Below, one piece after another: positions 48,771 to 57,708 of a stretch of DNA of 64,000 nt. The stretch is from Psychrobacter faecalis (GTDB taxonomy: Bacteria > Pseudomonadota > Gammaproteobacteria > Pseudomonadales > Moraxellaceae): positions 58,587-122,586 of the forward strand of contig NZ_JABAST010000004.1 of assembly GCF_016107575.1 (NCBI RefSeq). Direction: 5' to 3'. Below the pieces are notes generated by a model. The model saw nothing but the letters and a program-made list of their open reading frames with translations, did no database searches and was not told where the DNA came from. The stretch's first letter is position 1, and every line of letters begins with the position of its first letter. The position numbers and the translations under genes were made by a program.

Positions 48771-49598
48771 ATGGCAAAAAATGTATCGGCAGCTCTGCCA
48801 CTACTCGATCGAATGACCACTATTCTTGTGCAAAGTAAGGACGATAACGATAGGCAGTTTGTCACCGCACTGGGCCGTGGACTGACTTTATTGGCTGCCT
48901 TTGAGCAGCATAAGCAGCTTAGCCATCAGCAATTGTGCCAGATGACCGCCTTGCCAAAAGCCACTATTACTCGGCTTATTCATACCTTGATGACGCTTGG
49001 GTTTTTACGTATGACCGAGCACGGACAATATCAGCTGGGCAGTAGCGCGGTGCGATTAAGTGCTACCGCGTGGAGTCGTCATGACATGGTGGCAACTGCT
49101 GAACCATTGCTGCGGCAATTTGCAAGTAGCAATGAGGTATCGGTGAATTTGGCAACCGAAGTCGAAGGAGAAATGCGCTATCACGCTTGTTGTCGTAGCC
49201 CTGCTCGCCTATCAGTCAATTTGCAAGTTGGCTCAGCCGTACCTGTCGCCCGCACTGCCATTGGTCGCGCTTTTTATGCAGCGAGCTCGCCAGCGAGAAA
49301 GGCGGTGATTCGTAGTAATCTACAAGAGCATTTATCCAAAGAAGAGTATGACCGGGCACAATCTGCATTAAGTGAGGCGACGGAGCATTATGTAAAATAC
49401 GGCTATACGGTATCCGATGGTGAGTTTTCTACCGATATATTGGCGGTCGCCGTTGGCGTCTTTGACATCGCAACTGGGCAGTATGCGTATTCGCTCAATG
49501 CCAGTGTGCCGAGTGCCAATTGGCAAGCAGATAAATATGCAGCGATGATTGTGCCAAAATTGCAGGCGTTGGCTGAAAGGGTTGGCAGTGGTGTTTAG
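48771..49598 (+). CDS. IclR-family transcriptional regulator (gcdH cluster)
   Basis: A 275-residue regulator with winged-helix domain (about 20-90; QLCQMTALPKATITRLIHTL) and IclR effector domain (about 105-270; VSVNLATEVEGEMRYHACCRSP...TAIGRAFYAA). A ~20-residue extra N-terminus precedes the DNA-binding domain. Divergent from gcdH, so probably its regulator and that of the CoA-transferase gene. Similar domain design to the regulator at 45287 but clearly a different protein. Confidence 0.9.
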   Translation: MAKNVSAALPLLDRMTTILVQSKDDNDRQFVTALGRGLTLLAAFEQHKQLSHQQLCQMTALPKATITRLIHTLMTLGFLRMTEHGQYQLGSSAVRLSATAWSRHDMVATAEPLLRQFASSNEVSVNLATEVEGEMRYHACCRSPARLSVNLQVGSAVPVARTAIGRAFYAASSPARKAVIRSNLQEHLSKEEYDRAQSALSEATEHYVKYGYTVSDGEFSTDILAVAVGVFDIATGQYAYSLNASVPSANWQADKYAAMIVPKLQALAERVGSGV

Positions 49599-49778
49599 AA
49601 AAGTTGAGTGGATTTATTTATTTTTTAGCGGTGTATAAAGGTGTTGGTAATGCGATGAGAGCACAAAATTATTTGGTGGAAGTGCTATATAATTTTCGGC
49701 AAGTGGTTTGTGTTAAAGAATGAGAAGCGCTAAACTTTAAAGCAAATATCAATAATAATAAAAGTATTGGAGTCAACC

Positions 49779-50237
49779 ATGAAACTCGCCGAAGCCCTCC
49801 TCATCCGTAGCGATATGCAAAAAAAGCTCGCCCAAATTAAAGGGCGTATTCGTAGCAATGTCAAAGTCCAAGAAGGCGACGCGCCAAACGAAGACCCAAA
49901 CGCGCTGATGATTGAAGCCAGTCAAGTCATTACTGAATTATCGGCTTTGATTGAACGTATTCACCGAACTAACGCTGTCGCTCAGTCCAATGAAGGTCAA
50001 TCGATGCTGACACTATTGATCGAACGTGATACCTTAGAGATGCGCCATAAGTTATTGATTGAGGCCATTGAAGCCACTGATACCGAGGTTGACCGTTATA
50101 GCCCTCGCGAGATTAAATGGCATATCATGGTTTCGGTTGCCGGTTTACAAAAGCAAGCCGACGACATCGCGATGAAGCTGCGCAAAATTAATATTTTCAT
50201 TCAAGCCAATAACTGGCAAATTGACCTTGTAGAATAA
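49779..50237 (+). CDS. DIP1984-family (septicolysin-like) protein
   Basis: A 152-residue, mostly helical soluble protein. The start at ATG 49779 is supported by GGAG seven bases upstream (a TTG four codons earlier is open). The opening MKLAEALLIRSDMQKKL and SVKVQEGDAPNEDP-like region (NVKVQEGDAPNEDP), with helix-forming repeats to IFIQANNWQIDLVE, fit the DIP1984 family. Older annotations link it to septicolysin, but no pore-forming activity is evident. Function unknown. Confidence 0.8.
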   Translation: MKLAEALLIRSDMQKKLAQIKGRIRSNVKVQEGDAPNEDPNALMIEASQVITELSALIERIHRTNAVAQSNEGQSMLTLLIERDTLEMRHKLLIEAIEATDTEVDRYSPREIKWHIMVSVAGLQKQADDIAMKLRKINIFIQANNWQIDLVE

Positions 50238-50310
50238 GTATTTTTAAACCATTGATATGAGAATTTTCTGTCCGTTTTATTTATTTAACAATACTATTCG
50301 ATAATAAACG

Positions 50311-50505
50311 GATAGACTGCCCCTTTGGAACCGACTGGGCGAGTGTCAGACCCCAAACCGCCACAGCAGGGGGTTGAAAACATACTGTAGTGGCTGCTAC
50401 GCGTTGCGGGCAAACGCTTTTTTTACCATTCATGCCCTGCACCCGTCACAACCCACAAGGCACTATTTAGACCTTACTACCAGACACTGACAGTCGGTTT
50501 CAATC
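50311..50505. ncRNA. Candidate structured RNA: GC-rich imperfect hairpin of ~175 nt
   Basis: The 583-bp gap between the DIP1984 gene and the glutamate-synthase-like gene holds a GC-rich block in AT-rich surroundings. Its ends pair: AACCGACTG (50329-50337) with CAGTCGGTT (50491-50499), then AGTGTC (50342-50347) with GACACT (50483-50488). Inside are CCACAGCAG / CTGTAGTGG (50361-50369 / 50385-50393, one mismatch, one G-U) and GCGTT-GCGGGCA-AACGC followed by T7 (50401-50424). This looks like a folded RNA of 6S-like overall shape, but I recognise no 6S, SRP, tmRNA or RNase P signature. Strand is unsettled. The rest of the gap is AT-rich apart from the terminator at 50727. Confidence 0.4.
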
Positions 50506-50726
50506 TTATTTTTAATGCTTTTCGTTATTGCCATTGAGTGCCTTTTCCTTATCTTCGTCACCAAATCATCAGCAGAAAATCATTTGAAATAATCAATCAG
50601 AGCCGATTACATCTAAAAACTGTTATTTCGAGCGCAAAATTAGCACTCTGTTACCCAATTAAACCATCGCAGTGATATCATATGTGTATGATGTACGCGA
50701 TAAATTTAAGCATTTAATCCATTCTT

Positions 50727-50757
50727 AATAACCATGTTTATGACATGGTTATTTTGT
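50727..50757 (+). terminator. Terminator-like hairpin upstream of the glutamate synthase-like gene
   Basis: AATAACCATG / CATGGTTATT, 10-bp perfect stem, then TTGTT. It overlaps the upstream in-frame ATG at 50734, which argues for the downstream start at 50821. It may end the transcript of the candidate RNA or act as an attenuator. Confidence 0.6.
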
Positions 50758-50820
50758 TATGGATACTTTGTTTTTTATCATCGCGTTTTTATTATTTACG
50801 TAACACTGTTGAGTATCGTT

Positions 50821-52623
50821 ATGCCCCAATCTCGTACCAATCTAAACCCAAAACCCAAACAGGATTCTCCTTATTTAGTTGGCGTTATGTTGCGCTACAG
50901 TACTTTTGCCGCTGCAACCCTGCTGTTTATAGCAGGGCTGTTATTGATGAATTGGTGGCTGATTATTCTTGGCGGATTGGGTGTGGGTTTGGGGATTTAT
51001 GATGTCATACAGGCAAAGCATGCCATCTTAAGAAACTATCCAGTTGCAGGGCATATTCGCTATGTGCTTGAAGATTTTCGCCCTGAAATTCGCCAGTATT
51101 TATTAGAAAATGACAAAGAACAAGTGCCGTTTTCACGCCAGCAGCGCGCGCTAGTGTATCAACGAGCCAAAAACGTCAGTGATACCAATGCTTTTGGTAC
51201 GCTTGATAATTTATACGCGCACGGTAAAGAATGGTTTTTGCAATCAGCGGTCAGCCAACCGTTAGAAAATAAAGACTTTCGTATTATCGTTGGCGGCGAG
51301 CGATGTCAACAGCCGTATGATATGTCGGTATTTAATATCTCAGCGATGAGCTTTGGGAGTTTATCGGCCAATGCCATTATGGCGCTTAATCAAGGCGCTA
51401 AATTGGGCGGCTTTACTCATGATACTGGCGAAGGCGCCATCAGCCCTTATCATCGTAAGTTTGGTGGCGATTTAATCTGGGAGCTGGGCACCGGTTATTT
51501 TGGCTGCCGTGATGAGCTTGGCAATTTTGATCCGCAGTCCTTTGCCGAACAGGCAACCGATCCGCAAGTAAAAATGATTGAGATTAAACTCTCGCAAGGT
51601 GCAAAACCAGGTCAAGGTGGCGTACTGCCAGCAGAAAAAATCACGCAAGAGATTGCGGATACGCGCCACGTGCCGATGGGTAAAGACTGTGTGTCGCCCT
51701 CTTCGCACAGCGCCTTTAGTACGCCGCGTGAGTTGGTGACTTTTTGGCAGCAGCTACGTGATTTATCAGGCGGTAAACCGGTCGGCTTTAAGCTGTGTGT
51801 CGGTCAGCCATGGCAGTTTATGGCGATTGTAAAAGCTATGATAGAGATGGACAATTATCCTGACTTTATCATCATTGACGGCGCTGAAGGCGGTACAGGT
51901 GCAGCGCCCGTTGAATTTATGGACAACGTCGGTATGCCGATGGTTGAAGGCTTTATGCTCGTGCATAATACTTTGGTTGGTGCAGGTATTCGCGATAAGA
52001 TTAAGCTTGGCGTTAGTGGTAAAATCGTCTCAGGCTTTGATATTGCGCGTATGATTGCGTTGGGTGCTGACTGGTGTAACTCGGCGCGCGGCTTTATGTT
52101 TGCCGTTGGTTGTATCCAATCGCGCTCATGTCATACCAACACTTGCCCGACTGGCGTTGCTACCCAAGACCCGTATCGCCAAAAAGCTCTTGATGTACCA
52201 AGTAAAGCTGAGCGCGTGGCAAGTTTTCATAAAAATACGCTAAAATCACTTGCCAGTATCGTTGGTGCGGTTGGTCTTCAGCATCCAAGCCAATTACAGC
52301 CGTATCATATCGCCCGCCGTTTAGACGATGGCCAGATTAAGCTGTTATCGAAGTTCTTTTACTTTGCCGACCAAGGCGCCCTGCTTGAGGAAAATGCTCG
52401 CGCCGACGTCTTTAACCAAATGTGGGTGATGGCAAATCCTGATAGCTTCCTTGCCAATAACGATGCGCTGATCGCTTATAACAAAGACTCGCGTGATAAA
52501 GGTAAAGAAACCAATGCCCAAACCACCCAGCACCCCGATGATTCGGTAGATCTCATCGATGGTGGTCTGTTAATTGGTAACGTCAATAATACTTTCCGCG
52601 AAATTCCGCCATTAGATGATTAA
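50821..52623 (+). CDS. FMN-binding glutamate synthase-family protein
   Basis: A 600-residue protein (start at 50821; an in-frame ATG 29 codons upstream lies inside a hairpin). Two membrane helices at the N-terminus (about 20-60) are followed by a GltB-type FMN barrel: FNISAMSFGSLSANAIMALNQGA, IIIDGAEGGTGAAPVEFMD, GLGAD-like region and the 3Fe-4S Cys set in CIQSRSCHTNTCPTGVATQDP. It lacks the glutaminase and GXGXG domains of true GltB. Role unknown; often a stand-alone membrane-tied flavoprotein. A ribosome site before 50821 is weak. Confidence 0.85.
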   Translation: MPQSRTNLNPKPKQDSPYLVGVMLRYSTFAAATLLFIAGLLLMNWWLIILGGLGVGLGIYDVIQAKHAILRNYPVAGHIRYVLEDFRPEIRQYLLENDKEQVPFSRQQRALVYQRAKNVSDTNAFGTLDNLYAHGKEWFLQSAVSQPLENKDFRIIVGGERCQQPYDMSVFNISAMSFGSLSANAIMALNQGAKLGGFTHDTGEGAISPYHRKFGGDLIWELGTGYFGCRDELGNFDPQSFAEQATDPQVKMIEIKLSQGAKPGQGGVLPAEKITQEIADTRHVPMGKDCVSPSSHSAFSTPRELVTFWQQLRDLSGGKPVGFKLCVGQPWQFMAIVKAMIEMDNYPDFIIIDGAEGGTGAAPVEFMDNVGMPMVEGFMLVHNTLVGAGIRDKIKLGVSGKIVSGFDIARMIALGADWCNSARGFMFAVGCIQSRSCHTNTCPTGVATQDPYRQKALDVPSKAERVASFHKNTLKSLASIVGAVGLQHPSQLQPYHIARRLDDGQIKLLSKFFYFADQGALLEENARADVFNQMWVMANPDSFLANNDALIAYNKDSRDKGKETNAQTTQHPDDSVDLIDGGLLIGNVNNTFREIPPLDD

Positions 52624-52679
52624 GGATTATGACGTTTTTTAGACCACCTAACGTTATCCTATAAAAAGATAAGTCATCG

Positions 52680-53522
52680 ATGCCAAGTTCTATATTTAGG
52701 TTCCCTTACTCATTGTTGGCGGCAGCGCTGGTTGCATTAAGCATCAGCGCTTGCCAGCCAGCAGAAGATAATAACCATGACGCGATAAGTAGTGATGGCA
52801 AAAATTGGTCATGTCAGGCGCAAAACACGCCCTTTGCCTATAGCGTTTGCCGTATTGATGCAAAGGCGCTGACCGACACGCGTTATTCATTACAGCTATT
52901 TTGGCAACAGAGCGATAGCAATACTGATAACAACCAGCCGCTACTGACTTTTGATGCTTTATTAGCATCGCTACCTTCTAACCAAACCCTCAACTTTGCC
53001 ATGAATGCTGGCATGTATAATGAAAATTATGCGCCGATTGGCTATACGGTTATCGAAGGTGAAGAGCTGCGCGCATTAAATATTAAAGAAGGCGGCGGCA
53101 ACTTTCATCTGTTGCCCAACGGCGTCATGTGGTGGGATAAATCTGGCAAAGTAAAGATTACCGAAAGCAAAATACTGGATAATCAACTCAAAAGTGGCAA
53201 TGCGCAGCCTTGGTATGCGACGCAATCGGGTCCTATGTTAGTCATCAATAATGAGATTCACCCGCAGTTTAAGCCTAACAGCACTTCGCTTAAGCTACGT
53301 AATGGCGCAGGTGTTTGCAGTGATGGCAGCATACAATTTGTCAATAGCGAGGCGCCGGTGAGCTTTTATCAATTTGCCGCGCTGTTTAAAGATGAATTAA
53401 GCTGCCCAAATGCCTTATTTTTAGATGGCGGTATCGCTTCGGCACTCTACGCACCAAGCATTGATAAGCACGATAAAAAAGAGATGGGCGTGATGATTGC
53501 GCTGATAGAAACAAAGAATTAG
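52680..53522 (+). CDS. Phosphodiester glycosidase-family (NAGPA/DUF2233) lipoprotein
   Basis: A 280-residue exported protein with a lipobox (SISACQ). The NAGPA domain shows FAMNAGMYNENYAPIGYTVIEG (substrate loop), SGPMLVINNEI and FLDGGIASALYAP, the conserved Asp-Gly-Gly region of the fold. Family members cleave phosphodiester-linked sugars; bacterial substrates are mostly unknown. 56 bp behind the preceding gene and co-directional, so possibly co-transcribed. Confidence 0.85.
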   Translation: MPSSIFRFPYSLLAAALVALSISACQPAEDNNHDAISSDGKNWSCQAQNTPFAYSVCRIDAKALTDTRYSLQLFWQQSDSNTDNNQPLLTFDALLASLPSNQTLNFAMNAGMYNENYAPIGYTVIEGEELRALNIKEGGGNFHLLPNGVMWWDKSGKVKITESKILDNQLKSGNAQPWYATQSGPMLVINNEIHPQFKPNSTSLKLRNGAGVCSDGSIQFVNSEAPVSFYQFAALFKDELSCPNALFLDGGIASALYAPSIDKHDKKEMGVMIALIETKN

Positions 53523-53544
53523 CAAAGCAAGAGTAAAAACAGAA

Positions 53545-53572
53545 ATTAGCAATTAGAAATTAGAAATTAGAA
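53545..53572 (+). repeat. Heptamer tandem repeat, 4 copies
   Basis: ATTAGCA followed by three exact ATTAGAA units in the A-rich gap before a terminator. Low-complexity; no function implied. Confidence 0.8.
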
Positions 53573-53575
53573 ATG

Positions 53576-53612
53576 AAAAAATAGCCGCTATATTTTATAA
53601 CGGCTATTTTAT
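53576..53612. terminator. Bidirectional terminator between the NAGPA and VWA genes
   Basis: AAAATAGCCG / CGGCTATTTT with a 13-base loop and A/T flanks, between convergent genes. Confidence 0.85.
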
Positions 53613-53658
53613 GCGTGTTTAAAAAATAAATAAAGTAAATGATTCTTACAACTGTCCT

Positions 53659-54882
53659 TTAGCGCGCCAGATAATTGGTCATCTCTTCCACACCATGCAA
53701 GGTCATCGGATACATTTTATTGTCGAAGAGTTTTTTAATCTCAACGATGGTTTGGGTGTAATTCCAATACGCAGGATTTTCCGGATTGAGCCAAGCGACT
53801 TTATCAAAATGGGCCAGTACCCGTTTTAGCCAAACGATGCCCGCCTCATTATTCATATATTCGACGCTACCGCCAATCGTCATCAGCTCATACGGCGACA
53901 TCGACGCATCGCCGACAAATATCACCCGATATTCGCGACCATAGGTATTGAGCAGCTCATAAGTCGGCATCGGAGCGCTGTGGCGACGATTATTGTCTTT
54001 CCAAACATAATCATATAAGCAGTTATGAAAGTAAAAAAACTCTAAGGTTTTAAACTCGTTTTTGGCCGCAGAAAACAACTTTTCCAATGCTTCGACGTGA
54101 ACATCCATACTGCCACCAACATCAAATAGCATCAGCACTTTGACACGGTTGCGGCGCTCAGCTTGCATATGAATATCGAGCACACCTTTTTTAGCGGTGC
54201 GCTTAATGGTTTCGTGAATATCTAGCTCATCGGCGCTGCCGGTACGTGCAAATTGGCGCAAGTTGCGCAGTGCCATTTGGATTTGGCGCGTGCCAAGCTG
54301 ATTGTTATCATCAAGATTGCGATATTTGCGCTGCTCCCACACTTTAGCCGCGCTGCGTTTACGTGACTCACCGCCGACGCGCACGCCTTCTGGATGGTCG
54401 CCATAGGCACCAAATGGTGACGTGCCGCCAGTGCCGACCCATTTACTACCGCCTTGATGACGCTCTTTTTGCTCTTTAAGACGCTCTTCAAGCGCTTTCA
54501 TCAGCTCTTCAAGCGAGCCGTATTTTTTCAGCAAGCGCCGCTGCTCTTCGGTCAGATTTTTTGGATCAAGTTTTAAATCTAGCCATTCTTTTGGAATATC
54601 CGTCAACTTTGCGAGCAGCTCATCCATATCAAGACTATCGACGCCCTCAAAATAATCTGCCATAGCACGGTCAAATTTATCAAAGTGACGCTCGTCTTTG
54701 ACCATACAAAGCCGAATCAATCGATACATATCCTCGCGACTGGCAAAAGTAGATAGCTGTGGGTTTTCAGGATGCGGCTGCATCATCAGCCCTTGATCTA
54801 AGGCCGCGTTTAGGTCAAGGAGCTCACGCGTACTGACTGGCACGCCGTAGGTCCGCAGGGTATAGAACAATTTGATAAACAT
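53659..54882 (-). CDS. VWA-domain (CoxE-like) protein, MoxR partner
   Basis: A 407-residue cytosolic protein with an N-terminal helical region (FYTLRTYGVPVSTRELLDLN, typical of CoxE/YeiB-associated VWA proteins), a charged middle with coiled-coil (RLLKKYGSLEELMKALEERL) and a C-terminal von Willebrand A domain (about 240-400) whose MIDAS region reads MLFDVGGSMDVHVEALE; the usual DxSxS is changed to DVGGS. Encoded 81 bp downstream of a MoxR ATPase, forming the common MoxR-VWA chaperone pair. The client is unknown. Confidence 0.88.
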   Translation of the reverse strand: MFIKLFYTLRTYGVPVSTRELLDLNAALDQGLMMQPHPENPQLSTFASREDMYRLIRLCMVKDERHFDKFDRAMADYFEGVDSLDMDELLAKLTDIPKEWLDLKLDPKNLTEEQRRLLKKYGSLEELMKALEERLKEQKERHQGGSKWVGTGGTSPFGAYGDHPEGVRVGGESRKRSAAKVWEQRKYRNLDDNNQLGTRQIQMALRNLRQFARTGSADELDIHETIKRTAKKGVLDIHMQAERRNRVKVLMLFDVGGSMDVHVEALEKLFSAAKNEFKTLEFFYFHNCLYDYVWKDNNRRHSAPMPTYELLNTYGREYRVIFVGDASMSPYELMTIGGSVEYMNNEAGIVWLKRVLAHFDKVAWLNPENPAYWNYTQTIVEIKKLFDNKMYPMTLHGVEEMTNYLAR

Positions 54883-54963
54883 AAAAGTCGCATCACTTAT
54901 TGGCTGATAGAGTTACGAGTTGGACTGCTTCATTAGCGTCAATTATGACAAACGAGCTATCGC

Positions 54964-55827
54964 TTAACGACGCATCATATTGGCAAAACGCTGCAATAAA
55001 CTCACATCGGCTTCGTTTTTCAGCAGCGCGCCATATAGCGGCGGAATAGACTTTTCCCCGCGTAAGTTTTCTTCCAGCTCGTTTTGTGCCATATCATCAG
55101 CCAATAATAGCGTCAGCCAATCGACCAATTCCGACGTTGATGGTGGCTTTTTAAGCCCTTGAATATTACGCAGCTTATAAAAAATATCGAGCGCATCATT
55201 GACGAGTTTTTCTTGGATATTGGGGAAATGCACCTCAATGATTTGGCGCATGGTATCTTCTTCTGGGAAGTCGATATAATGGAAGAAACAGCGGCGTAAA
55301 AACGCATCTGGCAGCTCTTTTTCATTATTTGAGGTGATGATAACCACCGGACGCTGCTCGGCAGTGATGGTCTCGCCTGTTTCATAGACATAAAAAGACA
55401 TTTTATCGAGCTCATGTAGTAAGTCGTTTGGAAACTCGATATCGGCTTTATCAATCTCATCAATCAATAACACACTGCGCTCATTACTGGTAAAGGCCTC
55501 CCACAGTTTACCGGGCTTGATATAGTTACCAATCTCATAAACCTTATCATCACCCAACTGCGAATCACGTAAGCGCGATACGGCATCGTACTCATATAGC
55601 CCCTGCTCAGCTTTGGTGGTTGATTTGATATGCCACGTAATCAGCGGCATCCCTAAGCTCTCAGCAACTTCTTCAGCCAGTAAAGTTTTACCAGTGCCCG
55701 GCTCGCCCTTAATAAGTAGCGGCTTTTGTAACGTCATTGCCGCATTAACGGCCAGCTGCAAATCATCGGTAGCAATGTAGTTTTGCGTACCGGTAAAGCT
55801 TTTTTTCGTTTTATCAGTCGTGCTCAT
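54964..55827 (-). CDS. MoxR-family AAA ATPase
   Basis: A 287-residue AAA+ ATPase: Walker A GEPGTGKTLLAEEVAES (about 43), Walker B VLLIDEIDKAD, sensor-1 Asn in ITSNNEKELPDAFLRRC with the Arg finger, and a C-terminal lid. Family members assemble or remodel metalloenzymes and complexes together with a VWA partner, here the next gene. No extra domains, so of the short RavA/MoxR type. Upstream gap of 258 bp holds a terminator for the next gene and nothing else recognised. Confidence 0.92.
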   Translation of the reverse strand: MSTTDKTKKSFTGTQNYIATDDLQLAVNAAMTLQKPLLIKGEPGTGKTLLAEEVAESLGMPLITWHIKSTTKAEQGLYEYDAVSRLRDSQLGDDKVYEIGNYIKPGKLWEAFTSNERSVLLIDEIDKADIEFPNDLLHELDKMSFYVYETGETITAEQRPVVIITSNNEKELPDAFLRRCFFHYIDFPEEDTMRQIIEVHFPNIQEKLVNDALDIFYKLRNIQGLKKPPSTSELVDWLTLLLADDMAQNELEENLRGEKSIPPLYGALLKNEADVSLLQRFANMMRR

Positions 55828-56014
55828 AATACATTCTCAGTTATTAGAAAAAGTTATTAAAATCAGTTATTGTTATCCGTTAAATATAGTAGAAAGCTTA
55901 GAGAAAGTCGTTAGCAGATACCTAATTATTTAGATTAGCACAGTGCCATTAATTGCCAAAGTACTCATGCGTTCGTAGTTATCATTGACTGGCTGTACAG
56001 CCGATAAATGAGTA

Positions 56015-56042
56015 TAAAAAAAGACACGCAGGGTGTCTTTTG
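56015..56042 (-). terminator. Terminator downstream of the 56.1-kb membrane protein gene
   Basis: Read on the minus strand: AAAGACAC / GTGTCTTT stem with a T7 run, about 45 bp past the stop codon at 56086. Confidence 0.75.
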
Positions 56043-56085
56043 TCTAATAAATATCTACAGCAAAAAGCTTTATTACTCATATCTA

Positions 56086-56703
56086 TTATTTGCGGTCTTT
56101 TTTTAAGCTAACCTCAGCTTTAGGCTTACTTAATTCAGTCCTAGCCAATTCAGGTTTAGACGACAATGCTGAATGGTCAAACGACTCTGATAAACCCGCG
56201 TCGTCTGCTAAATAATTACCAGTAGTCAATTGGGCAGTCGCTTGCGCATCATCCGCCGTACGGCTGCGAGCTTTATCCAAGCTGGACTCAAACGCGCCGC
56301 GAATCAGTTGCCAGACAAAACCCACAAACAAGCCCACGACCAACACCACTAAAATCGGCAGCATATTGGCTATCGCGCCAGCCGTATCTTTCATCATAAT
56401 CGCATAAACGACACTGATACTCGCCGGCGCAATCACACTAGGATCACCAAGCGCCGTACCAGGCGCGAGCAAGACGGCAAACAATATCATCCAACTCATA
56501 CCACCAAGCGGGCGCGGCAAAATGCGAGCAACCAACAACCAGAGTATCAAAACGATAATGACGCCGCCAAGATACGCATACATAGGTAAGTCTGCGGGTG
56601 GCACATCTTTGACCAGTTGCCCCCACCAAATCGTAATCTCACCGAGGATATCACTGATAGCGCCTATCGGTAAGCTGTCTATAATGCCTTTTAACCAATC
56701 CAT
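56086..56703 (-). CDS. Membrane protein, unknown function
   Basis: The start MDWLKGIIDSLPIGAI (56703) is chosen; an ATG 16 codons upstream is also open. Of 205 residues, about four hydrophobic helices lie in the first ~130 (including YAYLGGVIIVLILWLLVARI and MIKDTAGAIANMLPILVVLV, read in part). A soluble acidic tail of ~75 residues follows, rich in Ala/Ser/Asp/Lys. No family recognised. Stands alone, divergent in direction from nothing functionally related. Confidence 0.55.
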   Translation of the reverse strand: MDWLKGIIDSLPIGAISDILGEITIWWGQLVKDVPPADLPMYAYLGGVIIVLILWLLVARILPRPLGGMSWMILFAVLLAPGTALGDPSVIAPASISVVYAIMMKDTAGAIANMLPILVVLVVGLFVGFVWQLIRGAFESSLDKARSRTADDAQATAQLTTGNYLADDAGLSESFDHSALSSKPELARTELSKPKAEVSLKKDRK

Positions 56704-56909
56704 GCGTGTTTCTTTACCTGCGTTTATTACCTGCGGCGCGTAAGGCGTCAAGCGGTATAGGGTAAGTTTTGTCAGACTAACAGTGCGACAAAATACATAA
56801 TCATCAACTGCACTTAATTATACGTGCCTGATAGCGATTAGTTTATCACGACTTACTAGCAAAATGCATAAGCGCAAATGTTTCGTCGCTTTTTTGATGC
56901 ATTTAAGAC

Positions 56910-56944
56910 AAGTCTCTTAATTTTAAAAAAAGTCTCTTAATTTC
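56910..56944. repeat. Direct repeat of AGTCTCTTAATTTT, two copies
   Basis: The unit AGTCTCTTAATTT(T/C) occurs twice, separated by A-rich sequence, just beyond the ycgL stop. Probably slippage; no function implied. Confidence 0.75.
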
Positions 56945-56954
56945 AGAACCTCTA

Positions 56955-57275
56955 TCAATCGTAGATATTATCCTGAGCTTCACGGGCGCGTAGCTCAGCT
57001 TGACGACGCATGACATCTTGCGGCGGTAACTGCACAAAATACCCTTGCGACTTTAGTTTTGCCAATACTTCTTCTTTGTCAACGCGCGCCAATTTTGGCG
57101 TGCTCGCCAAGTCTAAATGCATGACAAACTGACTACGTCCTAAGCTTGCCCGAAACTCTTTTGGCAGTACACCAAGCCAGTCTCTAAGCTCATCGGTATC
57201 ATCAGGATAATCAGGGCGCGCAATGTAAACATACATATCGTCGTGTTTGGGAAATTTATAAATATCGCAATGCAT
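56955..57275 (-). CDS. ycgL: YcgL-domain protein
   Basis: A 106-residue small soluble protein of the YcgL (DUF709) family, function unknown. The family's opening block is MHCDIYKFPKHDDMYVYI, and LARVDKEEVLAKLKSQGYFVQLPP is the conserved C-terminal block (shown as its core KEEVLAKLKSQGYFVQL). Complete, no signal peptide. It lies upstream of the gcv locus on the opposite strand. Confidence 0.88.
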   Translation of the reverse strand: MHCDIYKFPKHDDMYVYIARPDYPDDTDELRDWLGVLPKEFRASLGRSQFVMHLDLASTPKLARVDKEEVLAKLKSQGYFVQLPPQDVMRRQAELRAREAQDNIYD

Positions 57276-57480
57276 AAAAACAACCTATCAGAAACTATCG
57301 CCATAGATTAGCATATTTGCGGCTGCAATCAGTAGTCGCTTTACGTTTTGCTATGGTAAATCACTGTAAAGTTCGCTAATTTAATGACCTTTTACACATG
57401 CTATTTATTCATAAATTTGTCAGCGCTGCTGCTAAAAAGTTGTTTTTAACAACATTATCGACTTTAATGCGGCAGATGGC

Positions 57481-57509
57481 TTGTAAAAACGAGCTGAACC
57501 TTTCATAAT
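57481..57509 (+). promoter_or_regulatory. Probable promoter of the gcv riboswitch-gcvT unit
   Basis: TTGTAA (57481-57486) and CATAAT (57504-57509) separated by 17 bp. A start about 7 bases later (57516) coincides with the first base of aptamer 1's P1 stem. Confidence 0.65.
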
Positions 57510-57515
57510 AAAAGC

Positions 57516-57644
57516 GTTTTTCAGGAGAGAGTCTTGGGCATGATATCAAGTGCGCTTACATTTACGAGCCACGCTAATAACTGCTTGATGACCACCGAAG
57601 GCGCATACACCCTGCCAATCGCTCAGGTAAAAGGACTGAAAAAC
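57516..57644 (+). promoter_or_regulatory. Glycine riboswitch, aptamer 1 (tandem pair)
   Basis: Contains the glycine aptamer consensus blocks in order: CAGGAGAGAGTC, CCACCGAAGGCGCA and CTCAGGTAAAAGGACTGA. The P1 stem closes GTTTTTCA (57516-57523) with TGAAAAAC (57637-57644). Length and motifs match the family. Confidence 0.92.
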
Positions 57645-57708
57645 ATATGTCACAACTGTTTTATTGCTACTAAAATCGAATAGCATTCCAAAACATAAGA
57701 CATAACAA
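57645..57708 (+). other. Long linker between the two glycine aptamers
   Basis: Sixty-four bases between the P1 stems, rich in A/T. Tandem glycine riboswitches usually have a linker of only a few to about twenty bases, so this is unusual. Confidence 0.7.

Noticed and set aside
50311..50505. Considered 6S RNA, SRP RNA, tmRNA or RNase P RNA
   Set aside because: Overall single-hairpin shape resembles 6S, but none of the conserved motifs that I know were found; left as an unnamed candidate RNA.
50734..50820. Upstream ATG for the glutamate synthase-like protein
   Set aside because: It lies inside a terminator-type hairpin and has no ribosome site; the downstream ATG at 50821 gives a normal start.
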